Positions 7,567 through 15,317 of a stretch of 64,000 bases of DNA are shown here, one piece after another. This DNA is from VAZQ01 sp963835165. GTDB lineage: Bacteria; Pseudomonadota; Alphaproteobacteria; Rhizobiales; Xanthobacteraceae. The notes under the pieces were generated by a model. The model ran no database searches, had not been told where the DNA came from, and saw nothing but the letters and a program-made list of their open reading frames with translations. The stretch lies in assembly GCA_963835165.1 (NCBI GenBank), contig CAWIGD010000053.1, positions 1 through 64,000 of the forward strand, in the 5' to 3' direction. Both the position numbers and the translations under genes were made by a program. Each line of letters opens with the position of its first letter. Within the stretch, counting starts at the first letter, position 1.

Positions 7567-8533
7567 CGACGATGTTGCCCATCGCCTTGCCGCTTTCGAC
7601 CGCTTCATGGGCAGCGACCATGTCGCCGAGATCGAACGTTTGCGCCACATTGTGGATGAGCTCGTTCCGCTCAAGCATGCGCGTGATATCGGCTGTCGCG
7701 CGTTCCCGCTCCGCCTGCGGCATCAGGTAGACCAGAAAGAACTGCATCGTGATGCTGTTCTGGAGCAGGAACTGGAACGGAATCGACGCCTCGGCCGCGC
7801 CGCTGCCGTAGATCGCAACCACGCCATTCGGTGCCAGCACATTCGGCAGGAGCCGTGCATTGGCGGCGAGATCCATTTCGATCACGGCGTCGACGCCGCG
7901 CTTTCCGGTGATCGCCATGACCCGCTCGCCGACATCCTCGCGCTTGTAATCGATCACATGATCGGCGCCCGCCTGCCGCGCGATCTCGGCTTTGGCCGGC
8001 GAGCTCACGGTGGTGATGACGGTGGCCTTGCGTTGCTTCGCAAACTGGATGGCGTAATGGCCTACGGCCCCCGCGCCGGCGGCCACCAGCACGGTGGACC
8101 CTTCCTTGGCGCGTGCGAGCAAAACGGCCTGATAGCCGGTATAGGCCGGAATGCCGAGACAAGCGCCGGCATCCATCGTGACGTTGGCGGGCAGGGCTAC
8201 CGCCTGTTCCGATGGCAGCACGATCCACTCGGCGGCGGTGCCGAAGGGACGCCGCCACTGACCGTTCCATACCCAGACGCGCTCGCCGACGCGCGTCGGT
8301 GAAACGCCTTCCCCCACGGCATCGATCTCGCCCGCGCCGTCGCTGTGCGGGATCACGCGCGGGAAGGCGATCTTGCGCGTCAACCCGGCCCGGCTCTTGA
8401 CGTCGGAGGGATTGACACCGGAGGTGAGGAGGCGCACCCGCACCTCACCGCGTCCCGTCTGCGGCGTCTCCACGTCGCCGAGCTGCAACACCTTCCGGGC
8501 AGGCCCGTTCGACTCGTAATAGGCAGCACGCAT
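7553..8533 (-). CDS. Zinc-independent quinone oxidoreductase (MDR superfamily)
   Basis: A 326-residue medium-chain dehydrogenase/reductase of the NADPH:quinone reductase type. The N-terminal GroES-like domain reads MRAAYYESNGPARKVLQLGD and contains GVNPSDVKSRAG. The Rossmann domain carries VLVAAGAGAVGHYAIQFAKQ, where the usual AAAGGVG motif reads AAGAGAVG. No catalytic zinc ligands are visible. The start ATG shares one base with the recF stop (TGATG), so it is translationally coupled to recF, an unusual partner. Its 3' end overlaps the truncated TpsA gene by 14 bases. Confidence 0.88.
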   Translation of the reverse strand: MRAAYYESNGPARKVLQLGDVETPQTGRGEVRVRLLTSGVNPSDVKSRAGLTRKIAFPRVIPHSDGAGEIDAVGEGVSPTRVGERVWVWNGQWRRPFGTAAEWIVLPSEQAVALPANVTMDAGACLGIPAYTGYQAVLLARAKEGSTVLVAAGAGAVGHYAIQFAKQRKATVITTVSSPAKAEIARQAGADHVIDYKREDVGERVMAITGKRGVDAVIEMDLAANARLLPNVLAPNGVVAIYGSGAAEASIPFQFLLQNSITMQFFLVYLMPQAERERATADITRMLERNELIHNVAQTFDLGDMVAAHEAVESGKAMGNIVVRLA

Positions 8534-9687
8534 CACGAACCTCGTCCTTGTTTTCCGATCTGACCTGGACTGACTTCTAGCATGTCGGCTTTTCCTGCGA
8601 TCTCCGCAAATGCCGCGGCGTCGGCACCGGTGAGCCACGCCTGCACGGCGAGCTTTTGCAGTTCGCCGTAGAGCGCGGTCCGTCGCGACGGGTCAAGATG
8701 CGCGACGACCTCGTCCAGCAGCAGGACCGGAGAGAAGCCCGACATTTCCGCCAGCAACCCCGCATGCGCCAGCACCAGGCCGATGAGCAGCGCCTTCTGC
8801 TCGCCGGTCGAGGCCTCGGCGGCGGCGATGCCCTTGCCCGCATGGATGACGCTGAGATCGGTGAGGTGCGGCCCGTCGAGCGTGCGTCCAGCGGCGGCAT
8901 CGCGGGCGCGATTGTTGCGAAGCGTCGCACGGTAGCGATCCTCCACCTCGACGGCGGGGTGAAGCGCGACGAGCTGTTCCATCCAGCCGTCGAGCGCGAT
9001 AGCCGCGGCGGGAAAGGCCGAGGCCGGGTCTTTGCGGGCGGCAAGCGCGGCTTTCAGCCGATCGACCGTTTCCACCCGCAACGCGGTCACCGCGACCGCA
9101 AGCTCGGCGGTTTCGTGCTCGATCGCATCGAGCCAGTGCGGGTCGGGGCGGGGATCCTCGAGCAGGCGGTTGCGCGAGCGCAGCGCCCGTTCGAGCGCAT
9201 TGACGCGCGACATGTGCTCGGCATCGACGGCAAGCACGAGCCGGTCGAGAAAGCGTCGCCGCTCCGAGGCCGAGCCGTTGAACAATCCGTCCATGGCCGG
9301 CACCAGCCAAACCACGCGCAGGTGATCGGCGAATGCCGATGCCGACGGCACCGGCTCGCGATCGATGCGGCATTGGCGTGAGAGCACGGCGTCTTCGCCC
9401 CCGGGAATCGGGACGACCCCGGTCCCGAGCGTCGCCAATCCGAGCGCCCCCTCCACGTCGGCCGATACCGCCCACGACCCGTCGCCCTCCGAAAACGCCA
9501 CGTCGTCGAGGGTCGCGCGCCGCAAGCCGCGCCCTGGTGCAAGAAACGAGATCGCCTCGATGAGATTGGTTTTGCCCGCACCGTTCGGTCCAACCAGCAC
9601 GACCGGTCCCGCGCCGACCTCGATCTGCGCGCTGTGATAGCTGCGGAAATTCGTCAGCGTCAGACGGCGGATGCGGGCGCAGGCCAT
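8533..9687 (-). CDS. recF: DNA replication and repair protein RecF
   Basis: A 384-residue SMC-like ATPase that helps load RecA at gapped DNA. The N-terminus MACARIRRLTLTNFRSYHSA is typical. The Walker A motif GPNGAGKT lies at residues 33-40. The ABC signature region STGEQKALLIGLVLAHA and Walker B PVLLLDEVVAHLD are near residues 295-340. It lies downstream of dnaA and dnaN on the same strand, the standard bacterial order. The next gene is an oxidoreductase rather than gyrB, which usually follows recF. Confidence 0.96.
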   Translation of the reverse strand: MACARIRRLTLTNFRSYHSAQIEVGAGPVVLVGPNGAGKTNLIEAISFLAPGRGLRRATLDDVAFSEGDGSWAVSADVEGALGLATLGTGVVPIPGGEDAVLSRQCRIDREPVPSASAFADHLRVVWLVPAMDGLFNGSASERRRFLDRLVLAVDAEHMSRVNALERALRSRNRLLEDPRPDPHWLDAIEHETAELAVAVTALRVETVDRLKAALAARKDPASAFPAAAIALDGWMEQLVALHPAVEVEDRYRATLRNNRARDAAAGRTLDGPHLTDLSVIHAGKGIAAAEASTGEQKALLIGLVLAHAGLLAEMSGFSPVLLLDEVVAHLDPSRRTALYGELQKLAVQAWLTGADAAAFAEIAGKADMLEVSPGQIGKQGRGS

Positions 9688-9778
9688 GGCGATCAGTAAT
9701 CAGACGTCGGTAGTCAGAAAACAGAAATGGGCATGCCGCCTGAATTCTGCCTCCGGGTCTCCGACCTCCAATTCCGCT

Positions 9779-10897
9779 CTAAACCCGCATCGGCATCAGC
9801 ACGTAGAGCGCGCCCTTGGTGTCGCGATCCTGGATCAACGTCGGCGATCCCGGATCGGCCAGCTTCAAGACCGCCGCTTCGCCCTCGAGTTGCGCCGCAA
9901 TGTCGAGCAGATAACGGGAATTGAAGCCGATATCGAGCGGCTCGGAACCGTATTCAACCTCGATCTCCTCGGTCGCACTGCCGGAATCCGGATTGGTCAC
10001 CGAAAGCATCAGCCTGCCGCTGGTGAGCGACAGCTTGACCGCGCGCCCGCGTTCGCTCGATACAGTTGATACGCGGTCGACGGCCTGTTCGAACTCCTTC
10101 TTGTCGACGGTGAGTTCCTTGTCGTTGCTGACCGGAATGACGCGCCCGTAGTCGGGGAACGTCCCGTCGATGAGCTTGGAGGTGAGGATCGTGTCACCAA
10201 GGGTGAAGCGGATTTTGCCCTGCGAGAGTTCCAGCGTGACTTCGGCCTCATTGTCCTCGATCAGGCGCTGCACCTCCCCCACGGTTTTGCGCGGGATGAT
10301 GATGCCGGGCATGCCGCTGGCGCCGTCGGGCAGCGCGAGCTCGAATTGCGCCAAGCGGTGCCCGTCGGTCGCCACCGCCCGCAGCGTGGGCGCCTTGTTG
10401 GTGCCGGCGGTGTGGAGATAAATGCCGTTGAGATAATAGCGCGTTTCCTCGGTCGAGATCGCGAACTGGGTCTTGTCGATCAACCGCTTGAGATCGGCGG
10501 CCGGGAGCTTGAACGTGTGCGTCATCTCGCCTGCCGCAAGGTCGGGGAAGTCGCTCTCGGGCAGCGTCTGCAGGGTAAAGCGGGAGCGTCCGGCGCGGAT
10601 TGCCAGCACGGCCCGGTCGCCCGAGGCTTCGAGCACGATCTGAGCCCCCTCGGGCAGCTTACGCACGATTTCGTAGAACATGTGCGCGGGGACGGTCGTC
10701 GCGCCGCCGGGGCCGACCTCGGCCGCGATCGTCTCGGTAACCTCGAGATCGAGATCCGTTGCTTTGAAGGCGAGCTTCGATTTGTCCGCCTTGATCAGCA
10801 CATTCGCGAGGATTGGAATGGTGTTGCGGCGCTCAACCACGCGGTGGACATGGCCGAGTGACTTCAACAGAGCTGCGCGTTCGACGGTGACCTTCAT
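9779..10897 (-). CDS. dnaN: DNA polymerase III beta sliding clamp
   Basis: A 372-residue clamp of the normal family length. It starts MKVTVERAALLKSLGHVHRV and shows the three repeated clamp domains. These include NTIPILANVLI in domain 1, the domain 2 segment RYYLNGIYLH, and the C-terminal YVLMPMRV tail typical of DnaN. The dimeric ring tethers polymerase to DNA. It is placed between dnaA and recF. The 91-base gap to recF and 168-base gap to dnaA leave room for internal promoters. Confidence 0.97.
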   Translation of the reverse strand: MKVTVERAALLKSLGHVHRVVERRNTIPILANVLIKADKSKLAFKATDLDLEVTETIAAEVGPGGATTVPAHMFYEIVRKLPEGAQIVLEASGDRAVLAIRAGRSRFTLQTLPESDFPDLAAGEMTHTFKLPAADLKRLIDKTQFAISTEETRYYLNGIYLHTAGTNKAPTLRAVATDGHRLAQFELALPDGASGMPGIIIPRKTVGEVQRLIEDNEAEVTLELSQGKIRFTLGDTILTSKLIDGTFPDYGRVIPVSNDKELTVDKKEFEQAVDRVSTVSSERGRAVKLSLTSGRLMLSVTNPDSGSATEEIEVEYGSEPLDIGFNSRYLLDIAAQLEGEAAVLKLADPGSPTLIQDRDTKGALYVLMPMRV

Positions 10898-11065
10898 CTT
10901 TCAGTCCGCCTGCTCGCGTGGAAAAGGGGGGTAGGAACGTGGCGTGTATGCGCGGTTTGCGCAAGGGCGAGGGGGCCTCGCGCCGAACTTACCCAACGGA
11001 TTTGGCGGCGATCGCGCTCTGCCCTGGCCCTTTGGCCCGCGCGCCGCGAGGGCAAAAAACCCTGC

Positions 11066-12496
11066 TCACTCCTGCAATTGTCGCTTCAGCAGCTCTATTT
11101 CCTCGGCCAGCGCGGTGTCGGTGCTCACGAGATTCTCGATTTTTCGCACCGCGTGCAGAACGGTGGTGTGGTCGCGGCCGCCGAAACGGCGTCCGATCTC
11201 AGGCAGCGAGCGCAGCGTCAGCGTTTTCGCGAGGTACATCGCCACCTGCCGCGGGCGCACGACGTTGGCCGTGCGCCGCGACGACAACAGATCGGCGCGG
11301 CTCACATTGTACTGGCGGGCGACCACCCGTTGAATGTCCTCGATCTTGACGCGCTTGGGCTCCTGCGGGCGGATCAAGTCGCGCACCTCGCGCTCCGCCA
11401 TCTCGAGCGTCACGGGCTGGCCCGTGAGCTTGCTATGGGCGAGCAGCCGGTTGAGCGCGCCTTCGAGATCGCGGCCGTTATGGGTCACGGTCCTGGCGAT
11501 AAACGCCAGCACCGGGGCGGGAACATCGAAACAGGGATGGTGATGCCGGGCGGCGGCGGCGCGGCACTTGAGGATTTCAAGGCGCAACTCTTCCCCGAGC
11601 GCTCCCATCTCGACCACGAGCCCGCCCGCCAGACGCGAGCGCACCCGCTCGTCCAGGCTCTCGAGATCGGCCGGCGGCCGGTCGGCAGCGATCACCACCT
11701 GCCGGCCGGCATCGATGAGCGCGTTGAGGGTATGGCAGAACTCGGCCTGGGTGGATTTGCCCTGGAGAAATTGCAGGTCGTCGATCACCAAGACGTCGAT
11801 GGTGCGCAGCGCGTCTTTGAATGCCAGTGCGTTCTGCGCCCGCAGTGCGGCCACGAAGCCGTACATGAATTTTTCCGCGGTGAGATAAAGCACCTTGCGT
11901 TCGGCGCTGGTATTGCCGGCCCAGGCCAGGGACTGCAGCAGATGGGTCTTCCCGAGCCCGACGCCGGCGTGAATGTAAAGCGGATTGAACATGACCATGT
12001 CGCCGCGCCGCCCCTGCGCGACCTGCTTGGCGGCGGCGTGGGCGAGTGTATTGGAGCGACCGACGACAAAGGTCTCGAAGGTCAGGCGCGGATCGAGCGG
12101 CGAACCGCCGAGAGCGTCATGCACGGCCGAGATCGGCCCGATCGGGCTGCGTGCATCGCTGCCATTGACCTTGCTCTCGCGGACGTCGCGCGGGCTCGCG
12201 GGCACCTCCAGCGGCTTGAGCTTTGGCGGTAGGGTACGGATCACCGCGGAGCGGACCGTAAGCTCGATGCGCGAGAAGTCCGGTTGCTCCGCCTGCCAGC
12301 AGGCCAGCACCCGCTCGGCGTAATGGGACTGGATCCAGCTCTTGAGAAAGCGGGTCGGCACCGACAGCTTGACCGTTTCCCCCTCGCTGCCGTCGAGCTC
12401 CATGCGCGCGAACCAGCTCGAGTAGACGTCGTCACCGACTTCGGCGCGGAGACGGTCTCTGACCCGCGTCCAGCGATCCTGATCCATGCTCGGCAT
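11066..12496 (-). CDS. dnaA: Chromosomal replication initiator DnaA
   Basis: A 476-residue AAA+ initiator. Domain I (residues 1-85) includes YSSWFARMELDG and SWIQSHYAERVL. A short linker (domain II) follows. Domain III carries Walker A GVGLGKT at 178-184 and Walker B VLVIDDLQF at 235-243. Domain IV (about 385-470) has the DnaA-box-binding helix-turn-helix with LPEIGRRFGGRDHTTVLHAV. An in-frame ATG three codons in (M4) is an equally possible start. The upstream gap of about 1.26 kb up to rpsT is unusually long and holds the promoter. Confidence 0.97.
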   Translation of the reverse strand: MPSMDQDRWTRVRDRLRAEVGDDVYSSWFARMELDGSEGETVKLSVPTRFLKSWIQSHYAERVLACWQAEQPDFSRIELTVRSAVIRTLPPKLKPLEVPASPRDVRESKVNGSDARSPIGPISAVHDALGGSPLDPRLTFETFVVGRSNTLAHAAAKQVAQGRRGDMVMFNPLYIHAGVGLGKTHLLQSLAWAGNTSAERKVLYLTAEKFMYGFVAALRAQNALAFKDALRTIDVLVIDDLQFLQGKSTQAEFCHTLNALIDAGRQVVIAADRPPADLESLDERVRSRLAGGLVVEMGALGEELRLEILKCRAAAARHHHPCFDVPAPVLAFIARTVTHNGRDLEGALNRLLAHSKLTGQPVTLEMAEREVRDLIRPQEPKRVKIEDIQRVVARQYNVSRADLLSSRRTANVVRPRQVAMYLAKTLTLRSLPEIGRRFGGRDHTTVLHAVRKIENLVSTDTALAEEIELLKRQLQE

Positions 12497-13755
12497 TTTG
12501 TGTGTCTCTTCTTGATCGGCATAAACGGAGGGGTGCGACGCGGACGAAACGCGATGCTTCCGGGACGCCTACTTCGCGGACGCAAAACGACACGAACGAA
12601 AGCGACATGAAGGAGGAAGAGCCACGGCCCGTTCGGCCGGGGAGGAGCGTGCGGGAACCCGCCGGGATAGGTTTTACCGGCGTAGGAGCGCTCAATGCGG
12701 CGGCGGCGCCGGGCCTCGCGCGGCAATGACGAAATGAGATAAGAGGCCGTTTGGCGGGCACCAAAAGGTGCAAGCCCTGGAACGGTTGATCCGCCTCGCT
12801 GTGGTCATGCTACCCCCCTGCCCATCGCCGCCGCTCGTCGCGACGGCCATGCACACGTTCAGGTTCTTTGAAGTATTCTTGGGTTTGCTTCGTGTCGTCC
12901 GACTACTACAAGCTCGACGCCACGAAGCACAGGCTTATGTCCATACACGCCAGGCGCTTACAAAATCGAAGTTGAATCCAAGAACGACCAGACATGAGTT
13001 ATCCGTCCTCATCTTCGATGAAGCTCGAATACGAACCTTTTACTGAAAACCGCCGGTGGCCCAGCGGCAGTGGGAAAATAGCACGGCCCGTGCCCCCTGC
13101 AACGACTTCGCGCACGCGTCGCGCAAGCGAGCCGCGCCCAATCGCGCTGGCGCGCTTCGGCTCGAGCCGCCAAGCTGTGTCATAATATTTTGAATTAACT
13201 TACATATTTGAGCGAAACTTGTCGGAAGCCGGCAGCCGGCGAGCGGCGGTGAAATTGCTTTGAAACAACGCGTCGGTGAGAGGAGGAACTGACCGAAAAC
13301 CAAGTCCTTGTGGTCGCTTTCCACATAAGCCGTTCTGCATACAGCTTTTTCTTTGAGCGGAAATCGAGGGTAGCCCCCCGGATGTGACCATCGGGCAGTG
13401 CTTACCGCCGCGCAGACAAAGATCTCCCGCCCAGCATTATCGTCAAGCGTGTGACGCTTCTGCAACGAATCGATTGCAGAAATCCGACAATCGCAAATTA
13501 TCAAAAGGAGTTTTGTGACGACGTGCTGGTGCGCCAATGCGGCGCGGTCGCTACGCAATGCTCGCACTCACGTAATCCACGCCCGATGTGCGCCGGTACA
13601 TGGTCGGCGCGGGTGGAGGAACGCTTGCGGGCGAGTTGAGAACGAAAATCACGTCATTTGGAAATTTGGAAGCGGCATGCCGGCCGAGCGATCTTGCCGC
13701 ATGGTCTTGACTGCAAAGGCTGACCTTCGCGAGCCTGCTCCGAGGCCAGGCCGTG
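12497..13755. other. Gene-free dnaA-rpsT intergenic region (candidate regulatory/replication region)
   Basis: About 1.26 kb without a supportable gene between dnaA and rpsT. It contains an AT-rich patch at 13180-13212 (CATAATATTTTGAATTAACT and following) in otherwise GC-rich DNA. There are single imperfect matches to the DnaA box TTATCCACA near 13000 (TTATCCGTC) and 13317 (CTTTCCACA), but no cluster. In several Hyphomicrobiales and Caulobacter the origin lies near hemE rather than dnaA. The region may simply be a long dnaA control region, so an origin call is speculative. Confidence 0.3.
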
Positions 13756-14022
13756 CTACTGGGCGAGCTTGGCGACGCGATGAGAGAGGCGCGATACCTT
13801 GCGGCTCGCGGCGTTGGGATGCACGATCCCCTTTTGCGCCGAGCGCATGATCACCGGCTCGGCTTCCTTCAGAGCCGCGAGTGCTTGGGCGCGGTCGCCG
13901 CTGGCGATCGCTTCCTCGACCTTGCGCACGAAGCCGCGCATTTTCGAGCGCCGTCCCTTGTTGATTTCAGTGCGACGGGCGATCTTGCGGGTGGCCTTGC
14001 GGGCCGAACTGGTATTAGCCAT
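13756..14022 (-). CDS. rpsT: 30S ribosomal protein S20
   Basis: An 88-residue basic ribosomal protein, the normal length for S20. It begins MANTSSARKATRKIARRTEI, contains SKMRGFVRKVEEAI and ends with IHPNAASRKVSRLSHRVAKL. S20 binds 16S rRNA early in assembly. The rpsT-dnaA neighbourhood is common in alphaproteobacteria. The roughly 300 bases upstream (14023-14323) hold no gene and probably contain its promoter and leader. Confidence 0.98.
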   Translation of the reverse strand: MANTSSARKATRKIARRTEINKGRRSKMRGFVRKVEEAIASGDRAQALAALKEAEPVIMRSAQKGIVHPNAASRKVSRLSHRVAKLAQ

Positions 14023-14323
14023 GCCTGTACTCGTTGTGCGGGCGCTCGTGCGGCCCGCGGATTATCGTCCGGCTCGATGTCGAATTTCGATGTCGTAAGA
14101 CGCGAGCCGGCGGCGAGAGCCTCGCCGCCAAAGCGCGCCGCTTATAGTCGTCCCGCCTGCAAGCGTCAACGGCCGGCGCTCGTCGGCGCGTCGGCAATCC
14201 TGCAGGGCGTCGCCCGACCGACCTGCCCTCGGTGCATGATCTCAAAACCGCCAGACGTTCGGCCAAGATCATTCGACCAGGCAGGGCCTGGGTCGAATTG
14301 CGCCGCAAATAAAGGGTCTTACG

Positions 14324-15253
14324 CTAGCCGACTCGGGCTTTGGCGCCGATCCCGGGCTCCTGCACGGGTCGTGCCCGCAGGCTGTCGTAGGCGGTCGACA
14401 CCGCGGCGCGGTCCTGCGCCGGGAAGACGCTCAGCGGCGGCTGCACCCGCGTCCAGCCCGCGTCACCGTGAATATGCGCGATCAGCGCCTTTACCCCCGG
14501 AACAAGCTGCTTGCCGTCGAATAGCTTGCGGATGGCCACGGCGGCATCGAGGGCGCCGGTGTCGCCATTGCGCCATGCCCGTGCGCACAGGTCGGCATTG
14601 AGGTTGGCCGTGGCGGAGATGCAGCCGGCGAAGACGCCTGTGCGTGCCTCCATCAGCACCGCTTCGGTCGAAGGGAACACTTTGAAGCCGGGGCCGACCT
14701 TCGTGGCTTCGCGCGCGTAATCCATGTCGCCCGACGAATCCTTCAGTCCGACGATACGCGTTCCGAACGTGCCGACCAGGCGCGCGACCAGCCTGACATG
14801 CCACGGCAGCCCGGATTGAGCCGGGAAATGATAGAGATAAATGGGAATGGGCTTTTCCGCCGTCGCCTGCACGATGATTTCGACATAAGCGAAGAGTCCG
14901 TCGTCCGGCACGCCTTTATAGTAGAAGGGCGGAAGCACCAGCGCGCCAGCGAAGCCAAGCTCGGCGGCATGCCGCGTCAGCGCGACCGCGTCAGCGACCG
15001 AGGCCGCGCCGGTGCCAACCATGAGCCGATCGAGCGGCAGCCCCGCGTCGCGGTAAGCGCTCATGACGCGTTTGCGTTGCTCCAGTGAGAACGAGGTGGC
15101 CTCACCGGTGGTGCCGAGCACATTCAATCCGTCGCAGCCATTGGCGAGCAGGAAGCGCGCGAGCGCGGTGGAACGCGCGCAATCCGGTTCGCCCTTGTCG
15201 TCGACGGCGGTCGCGATGGCGGCAATCACGCCCTGAAGCTTGCTTGAGGTCAT
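14324..15253 (-). CDS. DapA-family aldolase/synthase (dihydrodipicolinate synthase-like)
   Basis: A 309-residue TIM-barrel class I aldolase. The family motif GTTGE is at residues 47-51, the catalytic tyrosine is Tyr141 in YLYHFP, and the Schiff-base lysine is Lys171 in GLKDSSGD. The subfamily could be N-acetylneuraminate lyase, 4-hydroxy-2-oxoglutarate aldolase or a sugar-acid dehydratase. True lysine-pathway DapA proteins are usually a little shorter, and there are no lysine genes nearby, so a catabolic paralogue is more likely. It lies 64 bases downstream of the malic enzyme gene on the same strand and could be co-transcribed with it. Confidence 0.85.
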   Translation of the reverse strand: MTSSKLQGVIAAIATAVDDKGEPDCARSTALARFLLANGCDGLNVLGTTGEATSFSLEQRKRVMSAYRDAGLPLDRLMVGTGAASVADAVALTRHAAELGFAGALVLPPFYYKGVPDDGLFAYVEIIVQATAEKPIPIYLYHFPAQSGLPWHVRLVARLVGTFGTRIVGLKDSSGDMDYAREATKVGPGFKVFPSTEAVLMEARTGVFAGCISATANLNADLCARAWRNGDTGALDAAVAIRKLFDGKQLVPGVKALIAHIHGDAGWTRVQPPLSVFPAQDRAAVSTAYDSLRARPVQEPGIGAKARVG

Positions 15254-15317
15254 GTTGGCTCCTGATGCGGGACGACAGGTGTGACAATGTCCTTTGCCGT
15301 GCGTCCTCTGCCGTCGG

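Noticed and set aside
12497..13755. Chromosomal origin oriC
   Set aside because: No cluster of DnaA boxes could be seen by eye; kept only as a low-confidence regulatory region.
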